Below, in pieces: positions 7,087-17,879 of a stretch of 64,000 nt of DNA. The DNA comes from an uncultured Clostridia bacterium (lineage in GTDB: Bacteria; Bacillota; Clostridia; Christensenellales; Aristaeellaceae), in the NCBI GenBank assembly GCA_934636105.1, contig CAKTZR010000009.1:1-64000 (forward strand), given 5' to 3'. The notes below the pieces were generated by a model, which saw only the letters and a program-made list of their open reading frames with translations, made no database searches and was not told where the DNA came from. Positions within the stretch are counted from its first letter, which is position 1. Every line of letters begins with the position of its first letter. The position numbers and the translations under genes are program-made.

Positions 7087-8262
7087 TTATAGACCCATTT
7101 TTTCGACGTATTCTTCCAGGCACCAGTTGTTTTCGGTCATCACGGCGGCGGCTTCTTTTCCGACATAGCGGAAATGCCAGCTTTCGGCGACAAAGCCCGT
7201 CAGTTTTTGCTTTTCCGCCGTGAAGCGGACGACGAAGCCGTATTCCGCGCAATGCTGGTGCAGCCATTGCTGCTGCTCCGTGCCGGTGAAGGAAACGCCA
7301 GGCACGGTGATGTCAAAGGCCAATCCGGTTTGATGTTCGCTCGTTCCGGCGGGCGCAACGGTATTATACGTCGCCGACAAACAGCGGTCGCGCGACCAAT
7401 CCGGGTTGTTTTTCTGATATTTGGCGACGGAGTTATCCACGAGCTTCTGCTGTTCGCTGTATGTGCGGTAGGCGGAAGAAATCTGGAAATTGGAAAGGCC
7501 GTCGGCGATAGCGGCGGAGAGCATCTGCCCCAGCGCCTCGGTCGCGGTGCGGTCGGCCTTTGTGCCGCTGTATTTGACCTTGACGATATCGCTGGAGAGC
7601 ACGGATTCAATCGTCACCAGATCGGTCGGCGCGTCGTTTTTGCCAAGCTTGTGCTGACGGTTGACGAGCACCAGAAAATCCGGCTTGGGGGCCTGATCGG
7701 CGGAGAGCGCGCTGCCGCTGTACAGCAGCTCCTGCGTCTTTGCGCCGGCCAGTCCGTCCGCGCTTAAGCCGTTGACGGCCTGAAAGCGGATGACGGCCTC
7801 CTGCGTGTTCGTGCCGAAGGTGCCGTCCACCGCGTCGTTCAGGTAGCCCAGATCGACGAGCGCCTGCTGGAGCTGCTTTACGTCTTCGCCGGTGAAATTC
7901 TTTTTCAGCGTGCGCATCGGCGTGGTGGTCGGCGCGGGGGTATTGGTGGGCGCGGCTGTCGGCACGGGCGTGATGCTGGCCGGATCGGGAGTCGGCGTTT
8001 CGGGAATCAGGTTCGCGCCGCCATAGCCATACTGTGCGCCGAAGGGCGCATAAACGGCGGGCGTGGGGGTGACGGTCGGTTCGGGGGTCGGCGTGGGATC
8101 GATCTCCGGCGTAGCGGTCGCCGTGTTATCCGCCAGCGCGTCGAGGTTGGGTTTTTGCAGGAACGTGGTCATCAGCGCGCTGACCAGCACGACGGCCAGC
8201 AGAATGCCGCAGGCCGCGATCAGCCGCCCGAAGGGCTGCGGTGAAGCTGTTTTTTTTCGCAT
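7087..8262 (-). CDS. Membrane-anchored D-alanyl-D-alanine carboxypeptidase (VanY/M15B) with peptidoglycan-binding domain
   Basis: A 391-aa surface enzyme that would trim the terminal D-Ala from peptidoglycan stem peptides. A single membrane anchor (residues 12-34) is followed by a Pro/Thr-rich wall-spanning linker (45-115). A PG_binding_1 domain follows (about 117-182, with VKQLQQALVDLGYLNDAVDG). The M15B catalytic domain (about 260-390) carries the zinc motifs SEHQTGLAFD (308-317) and ESWHFRY (360-366). All expected ligands are present. ATG 8262 follows AAAGGAG; the frame is open upstream but lacks a better site. The gene is the last of a four-gene operon, 19 bp after an SGNH-like gene, which ties cell-wall trimming to the surface acylation genes upstream. 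Confidence 0.9.
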   Translation of the reverse strand: MRKKTASPQPFGRLIAACGILLAVVLVSALMTTFLQKPNLDALADNTATATPEIDPTPTPEPTVTPTPAVYAPFGAQYGYGGANLIPETPTPDPASITPVPTAAPTNTPAPTTTPMRTLKKNFTGEDVKQLQQALVDLGYLNDAVDGTFGTNTQEAVIRFQAVNGLSADGLAGAKTQELLYSGSALSADQAPKPDFLVLVNRQHKLGKNDAPTDLVTIESVLSSDIVKVKYSGTKADRTATEALGQMLSAAIADGLSNFQISSAYRTYSEQQKLVDNSVAKYQKNNPDWSRDRCLSATYNTVAPAGTSEHQTGLAFDITVPGVSFTGTEQQQWLHQHCAEYGFVVRFTAEKQKLTGFVAESWHFRYVGKEAAAVMTENNWCLEEYVEKMGL

Positions 8263-8281
8263 GCATTCTCCTTTCCGGCGG

Positions 8282-9334
8282 TCAGAAAATCCAGCCGCCC
8301 GCTTCAATCTGCGCGTCGGCCCATGCGTGAAGCTGGCTTGTCGCCGTATCCAGCGCTTCGCGGGAGGCGACGACGGATTCGCCGCGCGCGATACATTCGG
8401 TGATCGCGTCGTTGATCCATTGGCCGTAGTGCAGCGTGTCTTTATAGTTGTTCAGATCGAGCACCCAGTCTGCCCGCGCGGAGAAATCGTAGATCGTCAC
8501 GTTGTCATAGCCGCTCAGCGCGTCATAGCAAAGCCCGCGCAGGGTGAGCATCGCTTCCAGCGTGCCTTTGCTTTCCATCGTCGCCCATTCCGCGGCAGAA
8601 TACGGCGGGAAGAAGATATCGAACTGCGTTTCCGGGTGTTCGGCGATATAGGGAATCAGGTTGGTCTTCAGGTTATCCTGCGCGATCTGCACGCGCGCGT
8701 CCGCGGGAAGCGGATTTTCCGGCGGGGTGAAGCTGGCGGTGTACAGCGCGATGGGGCCGTAGTCATCCTGCCCTGCCCAGCTGTACATGCTGTCGCGGAT
8801 GGAATCATCCTGCCGCTGGCCCCAGGCCGCCAGGCAGCGCGGCAGAAACGAGCCGAACACGCTGCGGTTGAGCCAGTAGGAAACGTCGTTGAAGAAATTG
8901 TCGTCGTAGAGATACAGCGGCACGTCGCTGCCGGTTTGGTCGATTCGACCGATGAAGGAATACACGTCCAGCCCGTAGACGACGCGCTTCATCTCGTGCG
9001 TTTGAAAGGCGAGGTTCAGCAGCAGCGCGTGGTTATAAGCCGTTCCGGCGGAGGTGCACAGCTTGATGAAGCGGCCGCCGAGCAGCGAATCCATCTGCGT
9101 CGGGCGGAAATTCTCCGTGACGGAGGTGCCGACGATGGCGCTGTCGTAGTCATAGCTGCGCACGATGCCCGCATTGGCGTAAACCTGCGTGGTGTTGTCA
9201 ATCGGGGGCATGTAGCGCGTCGCCAGATGATAGACCTGAAACGGGTCGATGAAGATGACCGTCAGGCAGAGCGCGGCGATGGAGCCGATGGCGAGCGCGA
9301 GGGTCAGGATCGCCCATGCTTTTCGTTTCATCAT
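8282..9334 (-). CDS. Membrane-anchored SGNH-like protein of an acyltransfer operon (copy 2)
   Basis: About 350 aa with an N-terminal membrane anchor (residues 6-28) and an outer-face domain. The candidate nucleophile motif is IVGTSVTENF, and a late DTLHYG could supply the Asp-His pair of an SGNH/GDSL-type hydrolase or transferase. It is clearly paralogous to the gene at 10796-11857. Shared landmarks are IDPFxVYHxAT, YDSAIVGTSVTENFRP/YDSVVIGSSMTENFRP and LYDDNFFNDVSYWLN. Such proteins accompany MBOAT acyltransferases (AlgI with AlgJ/AlgX, PatA with PatB) and complete acyl transfer outside the membrane. Its ATG lies one base after the MBOAT stop, so translation is probably coupled. The substrate, a polysaccharide or teichoic or wall polymer, is unknown. 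Confidence 0.7.
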   Translation of the reverse strand: MMKRKAWAILTLALAIGSIAALCLTVIFIDPFQVYHLATRYMPPIDNTTQVYANAGIVRSYDYDSAIVGTSVTENFRPTQMDSLLGGRFIKLCTSAGTAYNHALLLNLAFQTHEMKRVVYGLDVYSFIGRIDQTGSDVPLYLYDDNFFNDVSYWLNRSVFGSFLPRCLAAWGQRQDDSIRDSMYSWAGQDDYGPIALYTASFTPPENPLPADARVQIAQDNLKTNLIPYIAEHPETQFDIFFPPYSAAEWATMESKGTLEAMLTLRGLCYDALSGYDNVTIYDFSARADWVLDLNNYKDTLHYGQWINDAITECIARGESVVASREALDTATSQLHAWADAQIEAGGWIF

Positions 9335-9335
9335 G

Positions 9336-10769
9336 TTAAAAATTGAAATACAGGAAGACGCTCACGCTGGAGAGGGACAGGGTGCAGTAGAGAATCATCA
9401 GCACCGTGGTCAGGGAGTTGAACACGGTCGGGTGGAAATCCATCGTCTTTTCATAGGTGTTGCGCAGGCCGAGACAAGCGAACAGCGCGCCCGCGTACCA
9501 GATCATCATGTAAATCGGGTTATAGCCGGGATGAATGCCGCCGGGCAGGGCGAACGCCGAGGTGATGGAATCGCGCAGCGGGCCGAAATTCATCATCAGC
9601 ATGGATTTGACGATGGCCAGCGCGTCCGTCAAACTCGTCGCGCGGAAGAACACCCACGCCACGACGATGAAGCCGAAATTGATGAGCCATTGCAGCGCCG
9701 GATGCAGGCGGTCATACGGCTTGCGGAAAAGGCGGTAGAGCACGCTTGCCGCGCCGTGCATGAGGCCCCAGAGCAGGAACAGCCAGCCCGCGCCATGCCA
9801 CAAGCCGCTGAGCAGGAACACGATCATCAGGTTGACGCAGGTGCGCGCCAGGCCCTTTCGGCTGCCGCCAAGCGGGAAATAGATATACGTCGTCAGGAAG
9901 CGGGAGAGCGTGATGTGCCACCGCTGCCAGAACTCGCGGATGTTCAGGCTCTTGTAGGGCGAATTGAAGTTGATCGGAATTTTGATGTTGAACATCAGGC
10001 CCACGCCGGTCGCCATGTCGCAGTAGCCGGAAAAATCGAAATACAGCTGGAGGGTGTAGCCGATGGCGACGAACCACGCTTCCGCCGTGTTCAGCGTCAG
10101 CGCGTCGGCAAAGCCCGCTTCCACCGCGATGGCGAACGTGTCGGCGATGACGACCTTTTTCATCAGGCCGCGCGCAAAGGCGTACAGGCCGGGGGCGAAG
10201 TTATCAAAATTGAAGTGGCGGTTCCGCACATCCGCAAACTGCGGCACGATTTCGCTGTGCAGCACAATCGGTCCGGCGATGAGCTGGGGGAAGAAGGTGA
10301 CGAACAGCGAATAATCCAGAATGTTGTAGCGCGGCACGGTGCGCTTGTAGCTGTCGATGACGTAGGAAAGCTGCTGGAAGGTGAAAAACGAAATGCCCAG
10401 CGGCAGAGCCAGACGGTTGAGCGTCAGATGCAGGCCGAATGAGCTGTTCAGGTTTTCAAAGAAGAAGTCGTGGTATTTGAAATAAAACAGCACGCCGAGG
10501 TTCAGCAAAAGCCCCAGCAGCATCAGCGGCAGGCGCACGGCTTTCTTTTTCCGCGTGAGCATCAGCTGGCTGAGCGCGTAGTTGACCAGAATGCTGCCCG
10601 CGATGATCGGCACATAGCTGGGGTTGTTGTAGCCGTAAAACAGGAACGAGGCCAGCACCAGAAAAACCTTGTTGAGCTGGATGCGCTCCGGCAGCCTGCC
10701 CAGCAGAAAATAACCCAGCAGGGTCAGCGGCAGAAAAGCCAGCATGAAAACGTAAGAATTGAACAGCAT
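9336..10769 (-). CDS. MBOAT family O-acyltransferase (AlgI-like)
   Basis: A 477-aa polytopic membrane protein beginning LFNSYVFMLAFLPLTLLGYF, which is typical of AlgI/DltB-type MBOAT proteins. The central catalytic region FWQRWHITLSRFLTTYIYFPLGGSRKG and the later SGLWHGAGWLFLLWGLMHG carry the family's conserved histidines. Its likely role is to move an acyl group, usually acetyl, across the membrane to an extracellular acceptor. It is flanked on both sides by paralogous SGNH-like genes, with a wall carboxypeptidase at the end of the operon. AGGAG precedes ATG 10769. The acceptor cannot be told from sequence. Alginate is not implied. Confidence 0.92.
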   Translation of the reverse strand: MLFNSYVFMLAFLPLTLLGYFLLGRLPERIQLNKVFLVLASFLFYGYNNPSYVPIIAGSILVNYALSQLMLTRKKKAVRLPLMLLGLLLNLGVLFYFKYHDFFFENLNSSFGLHLTLNRLALPLGISFFTFQQLSYVIDSYKRTVPRYNILDYSLFVTFFPQLIAGPIVLHSEIVPQFADVRNRHFNFDNFAPGLYAFARGLMKKVVIADTFAIAVEAGFADALTLNTAEAWFVAIGYTLQLYFDFSGYCDMATGVGLMFNIKIPINFNSPYKSLNIREFWQRWHITLSRFLTTYIYFPLGGSRKGLARTCVNLMIVFLLSGLWHGAGWLFLLWGLMHGAASVLYRLFRKPYDRLHPALQWLINFGFIVVAWVFFRATSLTDALAIVKSMLMMNFGPLRDSITSAFALPGGIHPGYNPIYMMIWYAGALFACLGLRNTYEKTMDFHPTVFNSLTTVLMILYCTLSLSSVSVFLYFNF

Positions 10770-10795
10770 GTCGGCATGTGCTCCTTTTCAAAAAA

Positions 10796-11857
10796 TCAAA
10801 ACGGCCAGTCGCCCGCCGCGACAATTTCTTCCACCAGTCCGCGGATGACCGCGTTGTTGGCCGCGACCTGCGAAACGTCCGTCACGCGGCCCTGTCCGGC
10901 GGCGATTTCTTCGGCTATCGCGTCGTTGATATCCGGGCCGTAGTGCTTCGCGTCGATGTAGTGGTTTAAATCGCAGATCCATTCCGTCCGCGCCTGAAAG
11001 TCGTAAATCTGCACGTTGTCATAGGGCAGAAGCGCCTGCGTAAGCGCCTGTTTTTGCCGCAGGTGGTATTCCATCTGTCCATCCGTGTAAAACTGATACC
11101 AGTGCGCGGCGGAATACGGCGGGAAGAAGAAAATAAACTGGGTGTCGGGGTGCTGCTCGATGAACGGCAGGAAGTTGTATTCTATGTTCAGCTTGGATTG
11201 CTGGGAGAGCGTAACCTCCCCCTCCGCGTCACGCTGCTCGACGGTCTGCGTGCTGAACGTGACGCCGGCGAGCGCCGCATCTTTGCCATAGGCATACAGG
11301 CCGCCCCAGCTGTACATGTCGTCGATCTGGTTCGGGTCGGTCTGCCCCAGCGTGGCGAGGCACTCCGGGATGTAGGTGAACAGCACGCTCTTGTTGAACC
11401 AGTAGGAAACGTCGTTGAAAAGGTCGTCGTCGTAGAGGTAATCCGGCATTTCGCACTTGGGCGTTTTGTAAAAATACGTCAGCGCTTCCACATCCACGCC
11501 GTAGAGTACGCGGCGGACGTCATGCGTGCGGAAGGCGATATCCATCATCTGCTTGTGGTTGAAGGAGGAACCCGCGTTGATGCACAGCTTGACGAACTGC
11601 CCGCCGAACAGGCCATTCAGCTGGCTCGGGCGGAAGTTTTCCGTCATCGACGAGCCGATCACCACGCTGTCGTATTCATAGCTTTTGGCTACGCCCGCGT
11701 TTGAATAAATCTGCGTGCCGTTGGTGATGGGCGGGATAAACGCCGTCGCCTTGTGATACACTTCAAACGGATCGATGGCGACCACCGCGCCGATGGTGCC
11801 GCCGATGGAAAGCCCCAGCAGCGAAAGCGTGAGCGCCGCCCATTTTTTTCTGTTCAT
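10796..11857 (-). CDS. Membrane-anchored SGNH-like protein of an acyltransfer operon (copy 1)
   Basis: About 353 aa and the first gene of the operon. It has an N-terminal membrane anchor (residues 7-28) and an extracytoplasmic domain with the nucleophile-like motif VVIGSSMTENF and a late IDAKHYGPDINDAI that could provide catalytic Asp and His. It is paralogous along its length to the gene at 8282-9334, which implies duplication around the MBOAT gene. GAAAGGAG precedes the ATG. By analogy with AlgJ/AlgX or PatB it probably transfers the exported acyl group to a surface polymer. Divergence between the copies suggests two acceptors or two steps, which is inference. Confidence 0.7.
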   Translation of the reverse strand: MNRKKWAALTLSLLGLSIGGTIGAVVAIDPFEVYHKATAFIPPITNGTQIYSNAGVAKSYEYDSVVIGSSMTENFRPSQLNGLFGGQFVKLCINAGSSFNHKQMMDIAFRTHDVRRVLYGVDVEALTYFYKTPKCEMPDYLYDDDLFNDVSYWFNKSVLFTYIPECLATLGQTDPNQIDDMYSWGGLYAYGKDAALAGVTFSTQTVEQRDAEGEVTLSQQSKLNIEYNFLPFIEQHPDTQFIFFFPPYSAAHWYQFYTDGQMEYHLRQKQALTQALLPYDNVQIYDFQARTEWICDLNHYIDAKHYGPDINDAIAEEIAAGQGRVTDVSQVAANNAVIRGLVEEIVAAGDWPF

Positions 11858-11907
11858 GGCGCGCTCCTTTCCGCAGGGTCGGCCCGATATCGATAAAACA
11901 TCACTTT

Positions 11908-11936
11908 ATTATACACCATGCGCGCGGCAAAGACAA
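11908..11936 (-). promoter_or_regulatory. Sigma-A promoter of the MBOAT operon
   Basis: On the minus strand, TTGTCT (11931-11936) and TATAAT (11908-11913) are separated by 17 bp. The promoter abuts the terminator of murA. Confidence 0.8.
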
Positions 11937-11959
11937 GGCCGCCGGAAAACCCGACGGCC
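11937..11959 (-). terminator. Terminator-like hairpin after murA
   Basis: The arms GGCCGCCGG (11937-11945) and CCGACGGCC (11951-11959) form a GC-rich stem, 10 bp after the murA stop. The T-run on the minus strand is short (TTGTCTTT), so termination may be partial. Confidence 0.55.
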
Positions 11960-11969
11960 TTCAGAAGGC

Positions 11970-13229
11970 TTAATCCCCGCCCGGCGGCGCGACGCGCTCG
12001 ATGCGCCCGCCGACGGCCTGCAGCTTTTCTTCGATTTTGCAGTAGCCGCGCTCGATATGGCCGCCGGAATCATCCACCAGCGTTTCGCCCTCGGCGCAGA
12101 GCCCGGCCAAAATCAGGGCCGCGCCCGCGCGAAGATCGGTCGCGCGAACCGGCGCACCGGTCAAATAAGGCGTGCCCTCAACGACGGCGACGCGGTTTTC
12201 CACCCGGATGTGCGCGCCCAGCCGGGAAAGCTCGGCGGCGTGCATGAAGCGGTTTTCAAAAATCGTTTCCAGAAAGACGCTTGTGCCGGGGGTTTTGCAG
12301 GCGACGGCCATCATCGGCGCCTGCAAATCGGTCGGAAAGCCGGGATAAACCATCGTGCGGATTTCAAAGGGCTGCTTGGCGCGGCCGAAGACCATCAGCC
12401 CGCCCGGCGTATCCTTGATATGTATGCCCGCTTCGCTGAGCTTAAAGAGCAGCGAGCGCAGGTGTTCCGCCCGCGCGCCGCAGAGCGTCAGCTCGCCGCC
12501 CGTGATCGCGCAGGCGCAGGCCATCGTGCCGGCCTCGATGCGGTCGCTGATGGGCTGCCAGCTGACCCCGTGCAGCGCGCGCACGCCCTCGATGACGATG
12601 GTGGACGTGCCTGCGCCGCAGATGCGCGCGCCCATCGCGTTGAGAAACGCCGCGAGATCGACGATTTCCGGTTCTTTGGCCGCGTTTTCGATGCGCGTTG
12701 TGCCGCTGGCCAGCGTCGCCGCCATCAGCAGGTTTTCCGTCGCGCCGACGGACGGCATATCCAGATAGATGACCGCGCCGCGCAGGCGGCCGGAAAGCGT
12801 CACGCCGCCGTGATCAAACTTCACCTTCGCGCCCAGCGCGCTCATGCCCTTGAGATGCTGATCGATGGGGCGCTGGCCGATGGCGCAGCCGCCGGGCAGG
12901 GGAATGCGCGCTTCGCCCAGTCGGGAAAGCAGCGGCCCAAGCACCAGCACCGAGGCGCGCATCTTGCGTACGTCTTCTTCATCCTGCGGATTTTGCAGCG
13001 CGGCGGCGTTTAAAATCAGCGCGTCGCCCTCCTTCTGCACGCGGCAGCCGCAGGAAGCGAGCAGCGCGCAGAGCGTCTTCACATCCGTTAGTTCCGGCAC
13101 ACGCTCGATGCGCACGTCTTCGCCGGTCAGCAGCGCGCCGCACATGATGGGCAGCACCGCGTTCTTGGATGTGCTGATGGGTATTTCTCCCCGCAGCGGC
13201 GGGCTTTCGCGAACCGCATAATGCGCCAT
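11970..13229 (-). CDS. murA: UDP-N-acetylglucosamine 1-carboxyvinyltransferase
   Basis: A 419-aa cytoplasmic enzyme for the first committed step of peptidoglycan synthesis: transfer of enolpyruvate from PEP to UDP-GlcNAc. Family landmarks are the N-terminal STSKNAVLP with the catalytic lysine and PLPGGCAIGQRPIDQH, where the cysteine is the fosfomycin-reactive residue. The inside-out repeat architecture is at full length. GGAGGGA precedes ATG 13229. Many Firmicutes carry two copies (MurA/MurZ), and which paralog this is cannot be settled here. It precedes the surface-acylation operon, with a terminator and a new promoter between them. Confidence 0.95.
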   Translation of the reverse strand: MAHYAVRESPPLRGEIPISTSKNAVLPIMCGALLTGEDVRIERVPELTDVKTLCALLASCGCRVQKEGDALILNAAALQNPQDEEDVRKMRASVLVLGPLLSRLGEARIPLPGGCAIGQRPIDQHLKGMSALGAKVKFDHGGVTLSGRLRGAVIYLDMPSVGATENLLMAATLASGTTRIENAAKEPEIVDLAAFLNAMGARICGAGTSTIVIEGVRALHGVSWQPISDRIEAGTMACACAITGGELTLCGARAEHLRSLLFKLSEAGIHIKDTPGGLMVFGRAKQPFEIRTMVYPGFPTDLQAPMMAVACKTPGTSVFLETIFENRFMHAAELSRLGAHIRVENRVAVVEGTPYLTGAPVRATDLRAGAALILAGLCAEGETLVDDSGGHIERGYCKIEEKLQAVGGRIERVAPPGGD

Positions 13230-13514
13230 GAGAATCCCTCCGATTTTTTCGGCTTTGCGGCGGCGAACCCGCCTGATGGCAGATTATGCCGCAGCGGGGC
13301 GATGTGTCCGCGACGCCGCAAGATGATTTTGCCCGCCGCCGCGCGCAGCATGCCTTTTCAAAAATGCAGACGGGCGCGGCATTTTTATTTTATGCTGGAA
13401 ACGCGGCGGCTTAAACGGCTTGCGGCACAAAAAACGGCGGCACAGAAAGTTCCAGTGGCAAAGCCTGCCGCAAAAACCAAAGAAAAAAGGCATAAAAGCC
13501 GAAAAAACGAAATG

Positions 13515-13557
13515 ATTTGGCCCAAAAACCTTTCTGAATTGCATTTTAGGGCCAAAT
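13515..13557 (+). repeat. Inverted repeat upstream of glnN
   Basis: The perfect 9-bp arms ATTTGGCCC (13515-13523) and GGGCCAAAT (13549-13557) are 25 bp apart. The right arm lies inside the promoter spacer, so this could be an operator. It does not match the GlnR consensus TGTNAN7TNACA. Confidence 0.6.
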
Positions 13558-13567
13558 GGTGTATCGT
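13539..13567 (+). promoter_or_regulatory. Promoter of glnN-glmS
   Basis: TTGCAT and TATCGT are separated by 17 bp. The -10 is weak, which would suit regulated expression. Confidence 0.55.
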
Positions 13568-13634
13568 AATAAGGTATGCACCTGCCCGCGGCCAACGGGG
13601 GCGCGGGGAAAAGCACGACCCAAGGAGAGCACGC

Positions 13635-15737
<2,103 letters not shown>

Positions 15738-15749
15738 GGAGGAAGAATC

Positions 15750-17636
15750 ATGTGCGGAATTGTCGGCTATGTCGGCGTGAAGCAGGCCGCCCCGATTTTG
15801 CTTGCCGGGCTGTCCAAGCTGGAATACCGCGGCTATGACTCGGCGGGTTTGGCCGTGCGCGACGAAGCCAATGAGCATATCGAGGTGGTCAAGGCCAAGG
15901 GCCGCCTGAAAAACCTGATGGAGATGACCGATTCCGGCAGCGCCGTTCGCGGCCTGTGCGGCATCGGCCACACCCGTTGGGCGACCCACGGTGAGCCGAG
16001 TACCGTCAACGCGCACCCGCAGTATACCCGCGAAAAGCGCGTCGTGATCGTGCATAACGGCATCATCGAAAACTATCAGGAGATCAAGGATTCCCTGCTC
16101 AAAAAGGGCTATACCTTCGCTTCGCAGACGGATACCGAGGTCGCCGCCGCGCTGCTGGACAGCTATTATGTGGAAGCGGCCAAGCGGGAGAGCGATCCCC
16201 GCGCCCGCGCGCTCGACGCGATCCGCAACATGATGATCCGCGTGCGCGGCAGTTATGCGCTGGGCATTCTGTTCGGCGACCAGCCCGGCGCAATCTATGC
16301 CGCCCGCAAGGACAGCCCGCTGATTCTCGGCCGCTGCGACGGCGAGTATCAGGGCCACATGATCGCCTCCGACGTGCCCGCCGTGCTCAATTACACGCGC
16401 AATGTCGTCTATATCGACAATCAGGAAATCGCCTGCCTGACCCGCGACGAGCTGCACGTTTACAACATCGACTGCGAGGAAATCGAAAAGCCGTTTGTGG
16501 AAATCAAGTGGGACGCCGCCGCCGCCGAAAAGGACGGATACGAGCATTTCATGATGAAGGAGATTCACGAGCAGCCGCGCGCCGTGCGCGACACGCTCTC
16601 CCCGCGCATCAAAGAGGACGAAAACGGCGAAAAGTACATCGATTTGAGCGAAACCGGGCTGACGGATGAGGATTTTGCAAACGTCTCCCGCGTGTATCTC
16701 ATCGGCTGCGGCTCGGCGTATCACGTCGGCATGGCGGCGCGCTATGTGATTGAAAAAGCGGCGCGCGTGCCCTGCGAGGTCGATCTGGCGAGCGAGTTCC
16801 GCTATCGCGACCCGATTTTGGAGGAGAACGGGCTGGTCATTATCGTCAGCCAGAGCGGCGAAACCGCGGACAGCCTGGCGGCGCTGCGCCTGTGCAAGGA
16901 GCGCGGCGTGCGCACGCTGGCGGTGGTCAACGTCGTCGGCTCGTCCATCGCGCGCGAGGCGGACAGCGTAATGTATACCTGGGCGGGCCCGGAAATCGCC
17001 GTCGCGACGACCAAGGCCTATTCCACCCAGCTGGCGGCGCTGTATCTGGTCGCCGTCCACATGGCCGAGGTGCGCGGGCAGATCGACAAGGCGCGCCGTC
17101 TGGCTTTGATCGACGCGATGCTCGCCCTGCCGGATCAGATTGAGCGCGTGCTCTCCGACAAGGAGCGCGTGCAGTGGTACGCCAACAAGATGGCCGCCTG
17201 CAAGGATGTGTTCTTCATCGGCCGCGGGCTGGATTACGCCATCAGCCTGGAGGGCAGCCTCAAGCTCAAAGAGATCAGCTACATTCATTCGGAAGCCTAT
17301 GCCGCCGGCGAGCTCAAGCACGGCACCATCAGCCTGATTGAGGACGGCGTGCTCGTCGTCGCCGTCGCGACCCAGCCGGAGCTGTTCGAAAAAGAGGTTT
17401 CCAACATGGTCGAAGTGCGCAGCCGCGGCGCAAGCCTGTTCGGGTTGACGACCTACGGTCAGTACGCCATTGAGGATACCGTCAATTTCACGGTCTATGT
17501 GCCGCGTACCGATCCGCTGCTGGCTACCTCGCTGGCTGTCGTGCCGCTCCAGCTGCTGGCCTATTACATCAGCTGCGCCAAGGGACTCGACGTGGATAAG
17601 CCGCGCAATCTCGCCAAGAGCGTGACGGTGGAATAA
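15750..17636 (+). CDS. glmS: Glutamine-fructose-6-phosphate aminotransferase (isomerizing)
   Basis: A 628-aa cytoplasmic enzyme making glucosamine-6-phosphate for peptidoglycan and other amino sugars. After Met removal the N-terminal CGIVGYVG gives the catalytic Cys of the glutaminase domain, supported by YRGYDSAG and GHTRWATHG. Two SIS domains follow, with SQSGETADSLAALRL and the C-terminal PRNLAKSVTVE. It is full length and preceded by AAGGAGG. No glmS ribozyme can fit: only 12 bp separate it from glnN. Control therefore probably acts at the glnN promoter. Confidence 0.97.
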   Translation: MCGIVGYVGVKQAAPILLAGLSKLEYRGYDSAGLAVRDEANEHIEVVKAKGRLKNLMEMTDSGSAVRGLCGIGHTRWATHGEPSTVNAHPQYTREKRVVIVHNGIIENYQEIKDSLLKKGYTFASQTDTEVAAALLDSYYVEAAKRESDPRARALDAIRNMMIRVRGSYALGILFGDQPGAIYAARKDSPLILGRCDGEYQGHMIASDVPAVLNYTRNVVYIDNQEIACLTRDELHVYNIDCEEIEKPFVEIKWDAAAAEKDGYEHFMMKEIHEQPRAVRDTLSPRIKEDENGEKYIDLSETGLTDEDFANVSRVYLIGCGSAYHVGMAARYVIEKAARVPCEVDLASEFRYRDPILEENGLVIIVSQSGETADSLAALRLCKERGVRTLAVVNVVGSSIAREADSVMYTWAGPEIAVATTKAYSTQLAALYLVAVHMAEVRGQIDKARRLALIDAMLALPDQIERVLSDKERVQWYANKMAACKDVFFIGRGLDYAISLEGSLKLKEISYIHSEAYAAGELKHGTISLIEDGVLVVAVATQPELFEKEVSNMVEVRSRGASLFGLTTYGQYAIEDTVNFTVYVPRTDPLLATSLAVVPLQLLAYYISCAKGLDVDKPRNLAKSVTVE

Positions 17637-17642
17637 AAAAAT

Positions 17643-17697
17643 AAAAGCGTTCCTTTCTTTGAAATCAGCTCAAGACCGTTCAAAGAAGGGCGTTTTT
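17643..17697 (+). terminator. Intrinsic terminator of glnN-glmS
   Basis: A long stem pairs AAAGCG-TTCCTTTCTTTGAA with TTCAAAGAAGGGCG and is followed by T5. Confidence 0.85.
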
Positions 17698-17794
17698 GTA
17701 CGGAACGTTTGATTTTCATTTTTGAAAAGTACGCCCACAGGAGTACCTCTGTCAATGTGCAGCATGCGTCGCTTTGCCTAAACTTTCCCCAAGG

Positions 17795-17826
17795 CACTTG
17801 ACGCGCTTCCCCCTCAAGTGTTACAG
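17795..17826 (+). promoter_or_regulatory. Promoter and operator of the LysR gene
   Basis: TTGACG (17798-17803) and TTACAG (17821-17826) are separated by 17 bp. A perfect inverted repeat CACTTGA (17795-17801) and TCAAGTG (17814-17820) covers the -35 and the spacer, as expected for autorepression. Confidence 0.6.
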
Positions 17827-17879
17827 TGAAATACAGCGAGAGAATCGCGTTTATTTTCATTCAGGCAGGAGGAACAGCT

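Larger units (their letters stand above)
13230..13634. other. Intergenic region between murA and glnN
   Basis: This 405-bp divergent gap holds the glnN promoter and a long inverted repeat near its right end. The left part (13230-13500) shows no clear gene or strong hairpin. The glnN frame happens to stay open through it and would give a Lys/Ala/Arg-rich peptide, which I do not regard as coding. Confidence 0.5.

Noticed and set aside
13221..13634. N-terminal extension of glutamine synthetase
   Set aside because: The frame is open but has no ribosome site. The promoter and inverted repeat lie inside it, and GSIII length is already normal from 13635.
15738..15749. glmS ribozyme
   Set aside because: Only 12 bp separate glnN and glmS, which leaves no room for the ribozyme.
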